Shown: positions 33,295 to 39,558 of the stretch, in pieces
Layout: every line of letters starts with the position of its first letter
Position numbering within the stretch: position 1 is the stretch's first letter
Source: Phycisphaerae bacterium
GTDB lineage: Bacteria; Planctomycetota; Phycisphaerae; UBA1845
Assembly (NCBI GenBank): GCA_029260235.1
Contig: JAJDDP010000096.1
Span: 1 to 39,558 of the forward strand
Direction: 5' to 3'
DNA length: 39,558 bases
Translations under genes and position numbers: made by a program
Notes under the pieces: generated by a model
Told to the model about the DNA's origin: nothing
The model's input: the letters and a program-made list of their open reading frames with translations, nothing else
The model's database searches: none

Positions 33295-34494
33295 CTACCC
33301 GAACCGGCCGCGTTCACGAGGGGCTGACCCTTGCTCAGGCAGACTGAGTTGGTAATCCCCGATGTAGCCCTTTTTCTGGAAGTGCTCCAGCGTCTCTTCA
33401 ACGCTTGAGAAGACAGCAGTGGCTGTTTCGGTGATGAACGGTGAAGGCTCGCACTTGGGCTTCCAAACAATGTAGACCTCTTTGGTGCACTCGAAGGCGT
33501 GTTGAAGCTCGCGCTCCACACCCGAGGAGAGGCCTGGCTTGCCGTCATTCAGCTCAGGGACGAAACTGACGATCATGTCCGATTGATCAATCAACTTGAA
33601 ATCTCGGGCATAGATTTGGCCGTCAATGTCGCCGGCCACCTCTGCGACTTCCGACACAGGAAGGGTGACATCCTTGCCATTGACATCCACGGTGATGGTT
33701 GACTCGCCGCGCTGTGTAGCTGCACCTGCTTCAAACAGCAGCCGCTTCTCATCCAAGTCGCCGGGGTCGAAGCAGATGAAATGTACCTGCAGAGCAGCCC
33801 GAAACGCATCAATCTCAGCCAGGACGTCCGGCATCTCCATCACATGGGTCATGGGGAACGAGGGATAGACGCGCTTGCGGTGGCTCTCGAACATGAGCCG
33901 ATACATCGATTCAGCCGTCTCCATCTCGAATCCACGGGCCAAGATGTAGGCACATCCATAACCGCGAATAGCCGCCGACATGCTCTCGGTGACAACGATC
34001 TCCTCTTCGCGCCAAACGAGAATATCTTTGAGTGAGTGATTGACCTCATGATCCCGCTCAAGTCGTTCGTGAACGGCATCAACGTTATCCACCAGGGTAA
34101 TGTAGAGGTCAGCGTCAAGCTCGACCATCTGGTCGTAGTCATAAGCCATGAATAGACCGTGTTTCCAGCGGAAGGTCGCATGGGTGTTGACGATCAGATT
34201 CTCGACTTTGTTTGCTGTGGCTAGGACATCCTTGAACGCACTTCGGCGCAGCGAGTCCAAGCGCAACCGAGGCAGATCAAGGATTCGCCCCGGGACGACA
34301 TCGGGAGCCTCCTTGTACATCATGTCGCCGATGTGGCAGAGCGTGATGTCCTTCCCGTTGTCGCGGGCTATAGAGGCGATCCGGTCAAGGAACGGTTTCT
34401 TGTCCACGCCGACCTGCCCGGTTATGACCACGCGAACTCCTTCGCGATGGCGATCACCAAACAAACGACCCTCTGGGGCTGTTGACTTGCTCAT
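33295..34494 (-). CDS. P-loop kinase-like domain fused to deoxyribosyltransferase-like domain
   Basis: This encodes a 399-residue soluble protein. The N-terminal ~220 residues look like an adenylate-kinase-type P-loop fold: VRVVITGQVGVDKKPFLDRI in the Walker A position, then NLIVNTHATFRWKHGLFMAY and DADLYITLVDNVDAVHERLERD. The P-loop is degenerate: GQVGVDKK has Asp and Lys where GK[S/T] is expected. The C-terminal ~165 residues (VHFICFDPGDLDEKRLLFEAG ... DFKLIDQSDMIVSFVPE ... GLSSGVERELQHAFECTKEVYIVW) resemble a nucleoside 2-deoxyribosyltransferase-like fold with its SD, Ser-Gly and ExE motifs. I do not know a named family with this order. Starts at 34494 or 34530 are both weak. It follows a CAP lipoprotein gene by 57 bp. 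Confidence 0.7.
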   Translation of the reverse strand: MSKSTAPEGRLFGDRHREGVRVVITGQVGVDKKPFLDRIASIARDNGKDITLCHIGDMMYKEAPDVVPGRILDLPRLRLDSLRRSAFKDVLATANKVENLIVNTHATFRWKHGLFMAYDYDQMVELDADLYITLVDNVDAVHERLERDHEVNHSLKDILVWREEEIVVTESMSAAIRGYGCAYILARGFEMETAESMYRLMFESHRKRVYPSFPMTHVMEMPDVLAEIDAFRAALQVHFICFDPGDLDEKRLLFEAGAATQRGESTITVDVNGKDVTLPVSEVAEVAGDIDGQIYARDFKLIDQSDMIVSFVPELNDGKPGLSSGVERELQHAFECTKEVYIVWKPKCEPSPFITETATAVFSSVEETLEHFQKKGYIGDYQLSLPEQGSAPRERGRFG

Positions 34495-34551
34495 AATAGG
34501 CGATTCTAGCAGTTTGTCTGACAAAGGCATAGGGCAAGGATTCTGAAGTGC

Positions 34552-35088
34552 TCAGTTGGCCGGGGTCGCCAAGACCTGCACCCAATACATTCCTTCGTCG
34601 CCACCCTGGTACACGCCAATGCCAATTTCGGTCAAATCGCCCCGGAGAAAGTTTTCGCGGTGGGCCGAACTCGCCATCCATTCTTCGACGATCTGCTCGG
34701 CGCTGCACTGGCCGTAGCCGAGATTCTCCGCGGCCAAGGTCCACCCATAGTCAGCCGCGGTAATCCGATCACCCACTCGCTCGCCAGTAACGGCGTCTTC
34801 ATGACCCGTGAATCCAAGCGTTCCCATTCGCTCAGCGTAGGTCTGGGCGATCTGAGAAAGCGTCGGACTGGCGAACAGCTGCCCTACCCCGGACATTGCT
34901 CTCTGCGTGTTGGTTGCAGCTACGGCATCGCTGGCTGCCGGCGGGTTGTCCGAACCTTGGGCGCAACCCAGCACAATCAATTGGCCACCACCCCCGCCGC
35001 CGCCACCTACTGCCGCCCCCCCACATCCCGAGATGGTCGCCCCAGAAATCAAAACCAGGACCAGCGCTGCCGGCATGCATCGAATCAT
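34552..35088 (-). CDS. CAP/SCP-domain lipoprotein with poly-Gly tract
   Basis: This encodes a 178-residue protein with a signal peptide ending in TISGC, followed by GGAAV and eight Gly. The remainder is a CAP (SCP/PR-1, YkwD-like) domain: AATNTQRAMSGVGQL, SQIAQTYAERMGTLGFTGHED, GERVGDRITAADYGWTLAAENLGYG, VEEWMASSAHRENFL and GMYWVQVLATP. The family His and Glu positions are present (GHED, AENL, AHREN). GGAGAAGGGTC precedes ATG 35088. Bacterial CAP proteins are secreted or surface proteins of uncertain function. A second CAP lipoprotein lies 131 bp upstream; the two are paralogues with different linkers. Confidence 0.88.
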   Translation of the reverse strand: MIRCMPAALVLVLISGATISGCGGAAVGGGGGGGGQLIVLGCAQGSDNPPAASDAVAATNTQRAMSGVGQLFASPTLSQIAQTYAERMGTLGFTGHEDAVTGERVGDRITAADYGWTLAAENLGYGQCSAEQIVEEWMASSAHRENFLRGDLTEIGIGVYQGGDEGMYWVQVLATPAN

Positions 35089-35219
35089 GACCCTTCTCCC
35101 AATCTGCTCGTCCGAGGAATCTTCAAGACTCTTGCGGCTACATGATGCCTGATAATGCGGGGAGTCGCTACGGGGTGTGATCAGTCATGGGCAGTGCAAA
35201 GCCGCAGAGTTGGGGCGAG

Positions 35220-35846
35220 TCACTCGCGGACGATGGTCAGCGAGGCATCATCCATGATGACTTCAGTCCGAAGTGTGGCAGGCTTGCCGAACAACTGAAC
35301 CCAGTACACGCCGTAGGTGCCGCCTCGTCGAACACCAATGCCGGTTTCTTTCCAATCTGGTGACAGCAGATTCTGGCGATGGCCCTTGCTCTCCATCCAG
35401 CTCTCAACCACCTGGGCAGCGCTGATCTGACCAGCCGCTAGATTCTCGCCAACGGCGAAGTAGACGTACCCAGCTGCCGCCGCCCTTTCGCCTGGACCTT
35501 CACCTGTCGCAGGGTGTATGTGGTCAAAGAAATCCTCGCCGGCCAACGTGCACGCATAGCTTTCGGCGGCATTGACCAGTTCATCATTCAAAGTGACAGG
35601 GCTAACGCCGACCGTCGCCCGCTCGATATTGATGAGGCTAAGCACGCGCTGAGATAGGATCTCATCGTCAATTCCAACGATGCAGCGGGCAACTGTGGCG
35701 CCATCTACAACACTCTCTCGGCCTGTCGCCAGGGTGGCTGCCCCGCCATTGGAATAAGCAGCCGAACCGGCGCTGTTGCAGCCGACTGACGCAACCAAGC
35801 CCAGTAAGCCAGCAAGCCGAGCAAACTTATGTAGACGAAGATTCAA
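35220..35846 (-). CDS. CAP/SCP-domain lipoprotein
   Basis: This encodes a 208-residue protein with a signal peptide ending in LVASVGC, followed by a Ser/Ala/Gly-rich linker without a long Gly run. The CAP domain includes SLINIERATVGVSPVTLNDEL, AESYACTLAGEDFFDHIHP, GERAAAAGYVYFAVGENLAAG, VESWMESKGHRQNLL and GVYWVQLFGKP. All the usual CAP cavity residues are in place (DHIHP, ENLAAG, GHRQN). No ATG fits; TTG 35846-35844 is preceded by GAGGGTAAGGTC. It lies upstream of the poly-Gly CAP gene on the same strand, with its own candidate promoter. Confidence 0.85.
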   Translation of the reverse strand: MNLRLHKFARLAGLLGLVASVGCNSAGSAAYSNGGAATLATGRESVVDGATVARCIVGIDDEILSQRVLSLINIERATVGVSPVTLNDELVNAAESYACTLAGEDFFDHIHPATGEGPGERAAAAGYVYFAVGENLAAGQISAAQVVESWMESKGHRQNLLSPDWKETGIGVRRGGTYGVYWVQLFGKPATLRTEVIMDDASLTIVRE

Positions 35847-35903
35847 GACCTTACCCTCAGTGGATCGCGCGGGCGCGACGCTCCTGTCAAGCCCAGCACT
35901 ACC

Positions 35904-35932
35904 ATCCTAAATCGCAAGACCTGCCCAGGCAA
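35904..35932 (-). promoter_or_regulatory. candidate promoter for the CAP lipoprotein gene
   Basis: The minus strand has TTGCCT (35932-35927), a 17-bp spacer and TAGGAT (35909-35904), with four of six matches in each box. It would give a ~50-nt leader. Confidence 0.4.
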
Positions 35933-35987
35933 GTCAAACCTGAGGAAAGTCGGTCGTCCATAAGTAACATTCCGACAAATTCTTACG

Positions 35988-37733
35988 TCACGTTCGCCTC
36001 AGGACCACGAGACAGATATCGTCCTTTGGGCCACTTTGCTTGAAGAAACCTGCCAGTTCAGCCGTGAGGTCATCGAACATATCGGACGGCGGATTCCCTG
36101 CTACTTTGGCTAGAACCTCGATCAACCTTTCTTGGCCCAGCACAGCTCCGGTCGAATCCTGCATCGCCTCGCAGCCGGGGCTCAGTAGGACCAAGGTCTC
36201 GCCTTTGCGCAGTCGCTCGGCTGATCTGGGAACATCTGACGTCTTGCTGCCCCCAAGACGTGTTGGAATTGACGCTGTTAGCTTCCGAGCCTGCCGGTTT
36301 GCGCCGATCACAGCCAATGCCAGCGGGCCGGCTATGGCGAATTGGAACGCTCCGGTCTTGGGGTTCAACAGAACATTGGCTGCGGCTAGAATCGGTCCGC
36401 CATCCAAGTCTTCCGCGAGCCAGCCCAGTTCCTTCAACAGCGTGTGGGGCGGATCGCCGTGCAGCCCTCCGACCCGGAAGGCTGACCGCGCCTCGGCAAG
36501 GGCGACGGCTGACTGCTCCCTCGCCGAGTGAGCATTAGCCAGCAAGAGACTTGCCAGGCCGTTGGGCATAGTCATGGCATCATAGATGTCCCCGCCCGCA
36601 GCTCGGCCGGGCTGAAAGTGAATCCCAACTTCATAGCCAGACCAGCGGGGAACGCGCTTGGTATTCAGTAACAACTGAACACAGCGAATCTGACTTAACT
36701 GGGAGGGGGCTGCCGCGGCAGCAATTGCGATAGGTGAATCCGAGTCCGCCTTCGTGCAAGATAAAGCAGCAACCTCCTGCTCGGCTAAGATGTTGGCGGC
36801 CGCCTTTTCAGCGGGGGGGACCTGCATCGCCAACTCTATCTCTTCGTCAGCAAGATTTGGCGGGACTGCATTGTCACCTGCCAAGAGCAGCTCCTCCAAG
36901 CGGAGGGCCACCACGGTGGCAATGGCCATCATTTGGTCAAGACTGGCCATCTGGAAACGGCGCTCATCTGCCTTGGCTTCGACATATAGCAGGCCGAAGC
37001 ATCCTCGCTTCGCCTCCAGAGGAACAGCCAACGCCGATTGCTGATTCATGCTCTTCTTCCGAGCGATTAGGATAGATTGCGACCGTTCGAGGCAACGAAA
37101 TTCAAGGCTGGCCAGGCCCTGAGGCTCTTGCCCTGTGAGGACTCCATCCACTATGCACTCCATGGACCCCAACTCACCGGTCGGTCGTCGCCGGAGGCCG
37201 TACCACGCCGTGCCGGCATTCAGCGATTCAACCAACGCGTCCAGCGCCCGTCGCATCAACGTCTCAATATCACCCAAACGGAGCAATTCAGCTGTGAATT
37301 GAGTATTTCGGAGAACCTGCTCGGGGGCAAGCGAGAGAGGCTCTTGAGGCCTGCGGACTTCACTGCCCGGCGGGAGCGGAAACTCCTTAATTCGGGCAAG
37401 CTCTTCTAGCGAACTTCGTCCTTTGACACCCAGATCAAAACCCCCGTCAACAGCTATTTTTAGCCTGAATCGACCAATTTCAAGCACATCGCCGTTATAG
37501 ATGGGGCAACGCTCCCCAACTACGCGACCGTTGATCGTTGCCTGAATTTGGGCGTCAGCAAGTTCAATCATCCACTGGCCGGTGTGTGCAGCCACCATTT
37601 TTGCAACTTGCAAGGGCAACGCCATGTCCGGCAGATGGACATGCATCGCAGCCTCAGCCCCAACCAGAATTGGGCCGTCGTGGAAGAGTTGATCGCAGAG
37701 AACCTGATCGTCCTCCAGCAAAACTACACGCAT
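35988..37733 (-). CDS. FHA-GAF-PP2C (SpoIIE/RsbU-like) protein, catalytic residues degenerate
   Basis: This encodes a 581-residue cytoplasmic regulator. Residues ~15-95 resemble an FHA domain (NGRVVGERCPIYNGDVLEIGRFRLKI), but the usual GR...S..H phosphothreonine-binding residues are not visible. Residues ~145-285 form a GAF domain (ETLMRRALDALVESLNAGTAWYGL ... GCFGLLYVEA). Residues ~355-581 match a SpoIIE-type PP2C domain: GRAAGGDIYDAM and the C-terminal GPKDDICLVVL keep their Asp residues. However, the DVSGHG motif is replaced by ANAHSAREQ and the DG motif by LLSPGCEAM, so two of the usual metal ligands are missing. GAAGGA lies about 9 nt before the ATG. It may be an inactive scaffold or sensor. 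It is divergent from mqnD. Confidence 0.82.
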   Translation of the reverse strand: MRVVLLEDDQVLCDQLFHDGPILVGAEAAMHVHLPDMALPLQVAKMVAAHTGQWMIELADAQIQATINGRVVGERCPIYNGDVLEIGRFRLKIAVDGGFDLGVKGRSSLEELARIKEFPLPPGSEVRRPQEPLSLAPEQVLRNTQFTAELLRLGDIETLMRRALDALVESLNAGTAWYGLRRRPTGELGSMECIVDGVLTGQEPQGLASLEFRCLERSQSILIARKKSMNQQSALAVPLEAKRGCFGLLYVEAKADERRFQMASLDQMMAIATVVALRLEELLLAGDNAVPPNLADEEIELAMQVPPAEKAAANILAEQEVAALSCTKADSDSPIAIAAAAAPSQLSQIRCVQLLLNTKRVPRWSGYEVGIHFQPGRAAGGDIYDAMTMPNGLASLLLANAHSAREQSAVALAEARSAFRVGGLHGDPPHTLLKELGWLAEDLDGGPILAAANVLLNPKTGAFQFAIAGPLALAVIGANRQARKLTASIPTRLGGSKTSDVPRSAERLRKGETLVLLSPGCEAMQDSTGAVLGQERLIEVLAKVAGNPPSDMFDDLTAELAGFFKQSGPKDDICLVVLRRT

Positions 37734-37759
37734 GATGGCATTCCTTCGTCCCGGCGATT

Positions 37760-37788
37760 TTGCAACAGCGAAAATTCGAGTATATCAT
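37760..37788 (+). promoter_or_regulatory. sigma70-type promoter for mqnD
   Basis: TTGCAA (37760-37765), a 17-bp spacer (37766-37782) and TATCAT (37783-37788). The leader would be about 35 nt. The opposite strand carries TATACT in the same place, so the divergent phosphatase-like gene may share this region. Confidence 0.55.
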
Positions 37789-37829
37789 AGCCTCGTCAGA
37801 CAGACCAGAATCTGAAGGAACAGCCTCTA

Positions 37830-38678
37830 ATGAGCGAAGCTAACAAACACCTGTTGCTGGGCCATAGCCCTGACCCCGACGATGCGTTCATGTTCTACGG
37901 GCTTGCCCGAAACAAGCTGGATACCGGCGGCTGGACATTCGAGCACGTGCTGCAAGACATCCAAACACTCAATGAACGTGCTCTACGCGGCGAATTGCAC
38001 ATCACAGCCATCAGCATCCATGCATATCCACATGTCGCGGACAAGTATGCGCTGACTTCTTGTGGTTCAAGCATGGGCGACGGGTATGGCCCAATCATCG
38101 TCGCCAAGGAACCCATGGAGGTCGAAGAACTGGTCGGCAAGACCGTGGCCGTACCAGGCTTGATGACAACCGCATTCCTAACGCTGAATCTCCTCCTGGG
38201 CAAAGATCGGTTTGAGCACCGTGTAGTCATGTTCGATGAGATTCTTGACCGTGTCGCAGCCGGCGAAGTCGATGCAGGCCTGGTCATCCATGAGGGCCAA
38301 CTCACCTACCAGAATCAGGGGCTGGTTAAGATCATCGACCTGGGAGAATGGTGGCACGAGCAGACTCAACTCCCACTCCCTTTGGGCGGAAACTGCATTC
38401 GGCGCGACCTGGGGCCTGTGGCTATGGCTGAAGTAACTGCGATCTTGAAACGCAGCATCGAGTACAGCCTCGCCCATCGAACCGAAGCAGTCAACTACGC
38501 CCTCGACTTTGCCCGAGACATGGGCCAAGATCTTGCGGATGAGTTTGTGGGGATGTATGTTAATGAGTGGACGGTAGACTACGGCGAAGTGGGCAGACGG
38601 GCAGTACGCCTACTTCTGAGTCGGGCTACGGAGGCAAGATTACTCCCTGCCGTTGGCGAGATCGATTTTGTGGGGTAA
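37830..38678 (+). CDS. mqnD: MqnD-like 1,4-dihydroxy-6-naphthoate synthase
   Basis: This encodes a 282-residue protein of the MqnA/MqnD family (periplasmic-binding-protein fold), acting late in the futalosine route to menaquinone by converting cyclic dehypoxanthinyl futalosine to 1,4-dihydroxy-6-naphthoate. Family traits are HSPDPDDAFMFYGLA (usually SPCPND in MqnD), DIQTLNERALRGELHITAIS, YGPIIVAKEP, PGLMTTAFLTLNLLLG, DAGLVIHEGQLTYQ, QLPLPLGGNCIRRDLG and VGMYVNEWTVDYGEVGRRA. There is no signal peptide. AAGGA lies 10-11 nt before the ATG. I favour MqnD over MqnA because of the PLPLGG-IRRDL and N-EWT-DYG motifs. The departure from SPCPND deserves a check. Confidence 0.82.
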   Translation: MSEANKHLLLGHSPDPDDAFMFYGLARNKLDTGGWTFEHVLQDIQTLNERALRGELHITAISIHAYPHVADKYALTSCGSSMGDGYGPIIVAKEPMEVEELVGKTVAVPGLMTTAFLTLNLLLGKDRFEHRVVMFDEILDRVAAGEVDAGLVIHEGQLTYQNQGLVKIIDLGEWWHEQTQLPLPLGGNCIRRDLGPVAMAEVTAILKRSIEYSLAHRTEAVNYALDFARDMGQDLADEFVGMYVNEWTVDYGEVGRRAVRLLLSRATEARLLPAVGEIDFVG

Positions 38679-38717
38679 TTTACCGGCAAAACCGGGGCCT
38701 CCTGCCTACAATGACAC

Positions 38718-38745
38718 CCGATCAATCCTGGCCAGGAGTAATCGG
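38718..38745. other. 28-bp interrupted palindrome upstream of the AT-hook gene
   Basis: CCGAT (38718-38722) and ATCGG (38741-38745) flank TCCTGG|CCAGGA (38726-38737), giving 11 paired positions with a 3-nt mismatch on each side. There is no T-run. It is 147 bp before the AT-hook gene and could be an operator. The rest of the 213-bp gap shows no gene. Confidence 0.4.
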
Positions 38746-38891
38746 TTAGTACCCTTGCAAGAGTCCGCTGCAACAACAAACAAGACTTCAAGTGCGCCTT
38801 GCTTGAATTGGTTAGCACTCCGTAACAATCTTAACGAAGTAGGCAGTAAGGCTAGTTCCCCCGAAGCTGGGGGTAGGCAATGGAGGAAACA

Positions 38892-39353
38892 ATGGCTAAG
38901 AGACGTAAGAACAGTAAGCGGAGTAGCACAGGCACGGGGCCCAGCACAGCTGCGGTTCCGCGGGGACGCCCCCCGAAGAATGCAGCCGCAGGTCGGCTTC
39001 TGGCTCAGATGGCATCCTATCGATCAACATTGCTTGACGATTTGGATTCCGTTCAAAGCCAGATCGACAGCATTGAGGCTGCGATGGCCAAGATGGGTTC
39101 AGCGCCCAGTGGTCGGCGGCGTGGCAGACCCCCAGGAGGGGGTGGCGGCCGCGGCTTCCGCGAAGGTTCGGTGAAGGGTTTCATCCTCAAGGCCCTTAAG
39201 GGCAACGGCGAAATGGCCGTCAAGGATGTCGCCAAGTCAGTGCTCAAGCTGGGCTACGGCACCGATAGCAACAACTTCCCCAACCAAGTGAGCAATGCCC
39301 TGGCGCAAATGCCACAAGTCACAAAGATGGGCCGAGGGCGGTACAAGCTGTAA
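38892..39353 (+). CDS. small AT-hook DNA-binding protein with C-terminal winged-helix-like domain
   Basis: This encodes a 153-residue basic protein. The N-terminal ~30 residues are Lys/Arg/Ser-rich and contain an AT-hook, PRGRPPKN. A short predicted helix pair (LLAQMASYRSTLLDDLDSVQ, then SQIDSIEAAMAKM) could form a coiled coil. A second AT-hook, RRRGRPPGGGGGRG, follows. The C-terminal ~60 residues (SVKGFILKALKGNGEMAVKDVAKSVLKLGY ... VSNALAQMPQVTKMGRGRYKL) resemble a winged-helix domain ending in a beta wing. It would bind AT-rich minor groove and probably act as a nucleoid-associated or regulatory protein. ATG 38892 is chosen because GGAGG lies 5 nt upstream; an earlier ATG at 38880 contains that RBS. 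Confidence 0.8.
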   Translation: MAKRRKNSKRSSTGTGPSTAAVPRGRPPKNAAAGRLLAQMASYRSTLLDDLDSVQSQIDSIEAAMAKMGSAPSGRRRGRPPGGGGGRGFREGSVKGFILKALKGNGEMAVKDVAKSVLKLGYGTDSNNFPNQVSNALAQMPQVTKMGRGRYKL

Positions 39354-39390
39354 TATCGACTCGATCTTTCTTGGCTTAAACTAAGGCCTC

Positions 39391-39446
39391 GCCTTGCCTG
39401 CTGTTTGGTTGGAGCCTAATTGCACCCCAACAACAGTGGGCAAGGC
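39391..39446. other. long imperfect inverted repeat after the AT-hook gene
   Basis: GCCTTGCC (39391-39398) and GGCAAGGC (39439-39446) are perfect arms. Inward, two mismatched bases are followed by CTGTT/AACAG. The total span is 56 nt. There is no T-run, so a canonical terminator is not claimed, but it is a plausible 3' hairpin for the AT-hook transcript. Confidence 0.45.
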
Positions 39447-39512
39447 CGGGGTTCTCTGGTTGCGGTGCTGTTCTGCCCATGTATCCACTTAGAGGTTGTT
39501 TCAATTCCCTCT

Positions 39513-39535
39513 GTGGCACCGGCTTCTTGCCCGTG
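39513..39535 (+). repeat. REP-like palindrome, type B, near window edge
   Basis: GTGG + CACCGGC + loop TTCTT + GCCCGTG, with one mismatch in the stem. It differs from the type B left unit at 21113 in the loop and the second arm. An inverted partner, if any, would lie beyond the window. Confidence 0.65.
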
Positions 39536-39558
39536 GGCGTGCTGTAGGATGCAGATCC

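Noticed and set aside
35934..35940. Isolated TCAAACC near the CAP promoter
   Set aside because: A single 7-mer is expected several times by chance in this window, so I do not call it an operator.

Overview
The window looks like chromosomal DNA of a planctomycete, probably near the Phycisphaerae; this is inferred from content, not from a marker gene. The clues are long pseudopilins with FTLVE cleavage sites, many exported lipoproteins, a futalosine-pathway menaquinone gene, SpoIIE/RsbU-type phosphatases with extra domains, moderate-to-high GC, and many GTG/TTG starts. I see no rRNA, tRNA, CRISPR array, integrase or IS transposase.

Layout. (1) 1-3946, minus strand: a run reading leftward from a good promoter at about 3946. 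It holds a conserved unknown protein, gatB, a small membrane protein, a DUF192 lipoprotein and an RsbU-like phosphatase cut by the window edge. (2) 4095-8736: small envelope genes, namely a two-TM protein, a TM2/zinc-ribbon protein, a lipoprotein with an abnormal start followed by a clear terminator, and two divergently transcribed exported alpha/beta hydrolases. (3) 8816-25971, plus strand: a large type IV pilus/type II secretion-like cluster behind a sigma70-type promoter. The order is PilB/GspE ATPase, PilT ATPase, second PilB/GspE ATPase, PilC/GspF platform protein, three GspG-like pseudopilins, GspH-like, GspI-like and GspJ-like pseudopilins, and a giant GspK-like protein with a lamin-tail-like domain. 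(4) 26195-35846: envelope proteins, mostly lipoproteins. They are an MltA-like murein transglycosylase, a small lipoprotein, a TM1410/GH114-like glycosidase lipoprotein, a 1106-residue lipoprotein with two homologous halves, a kinase-like/deoxyribosyltransferase-like fusion, and two CAP/SCP lipoproteins. Four of the lipoproteins carry a poly-glycine tract just after the lipid-anchored cysteine. (5) 35988-39558: a degenerate FHA-GAF-PP2C protein, an mqnD-like gene, and a small DNA-binding protein with two AT-hooks and a C-terminal winged-helix-like domain.

How the parts fit. The pilus/secretion cluster contains motors, a platform and the whole pseudopilin set, but no secretin, GspL/M or prepilin peptidase, so these must be encoded elsewhere. 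Region 4 looks like secreted or surface-anchored cargo and cell-wall remodelling functions.

The most interesting signals are: a dispersed family of REP/REPIN-like palindromic elements (about 4947, 15097, 21019, 21113 and 39513), two of which sit inside the 5' end of the gspJ-like gene without breaking its frame; the poly-Gly lipoprotein group; the internal duplication in the 1106-residue protein; the kinase-like/NDT-like fusion; and a phosphatase-like protein that has lost key metal ligands. All annotations come from reading the sequence; no database search was possible.
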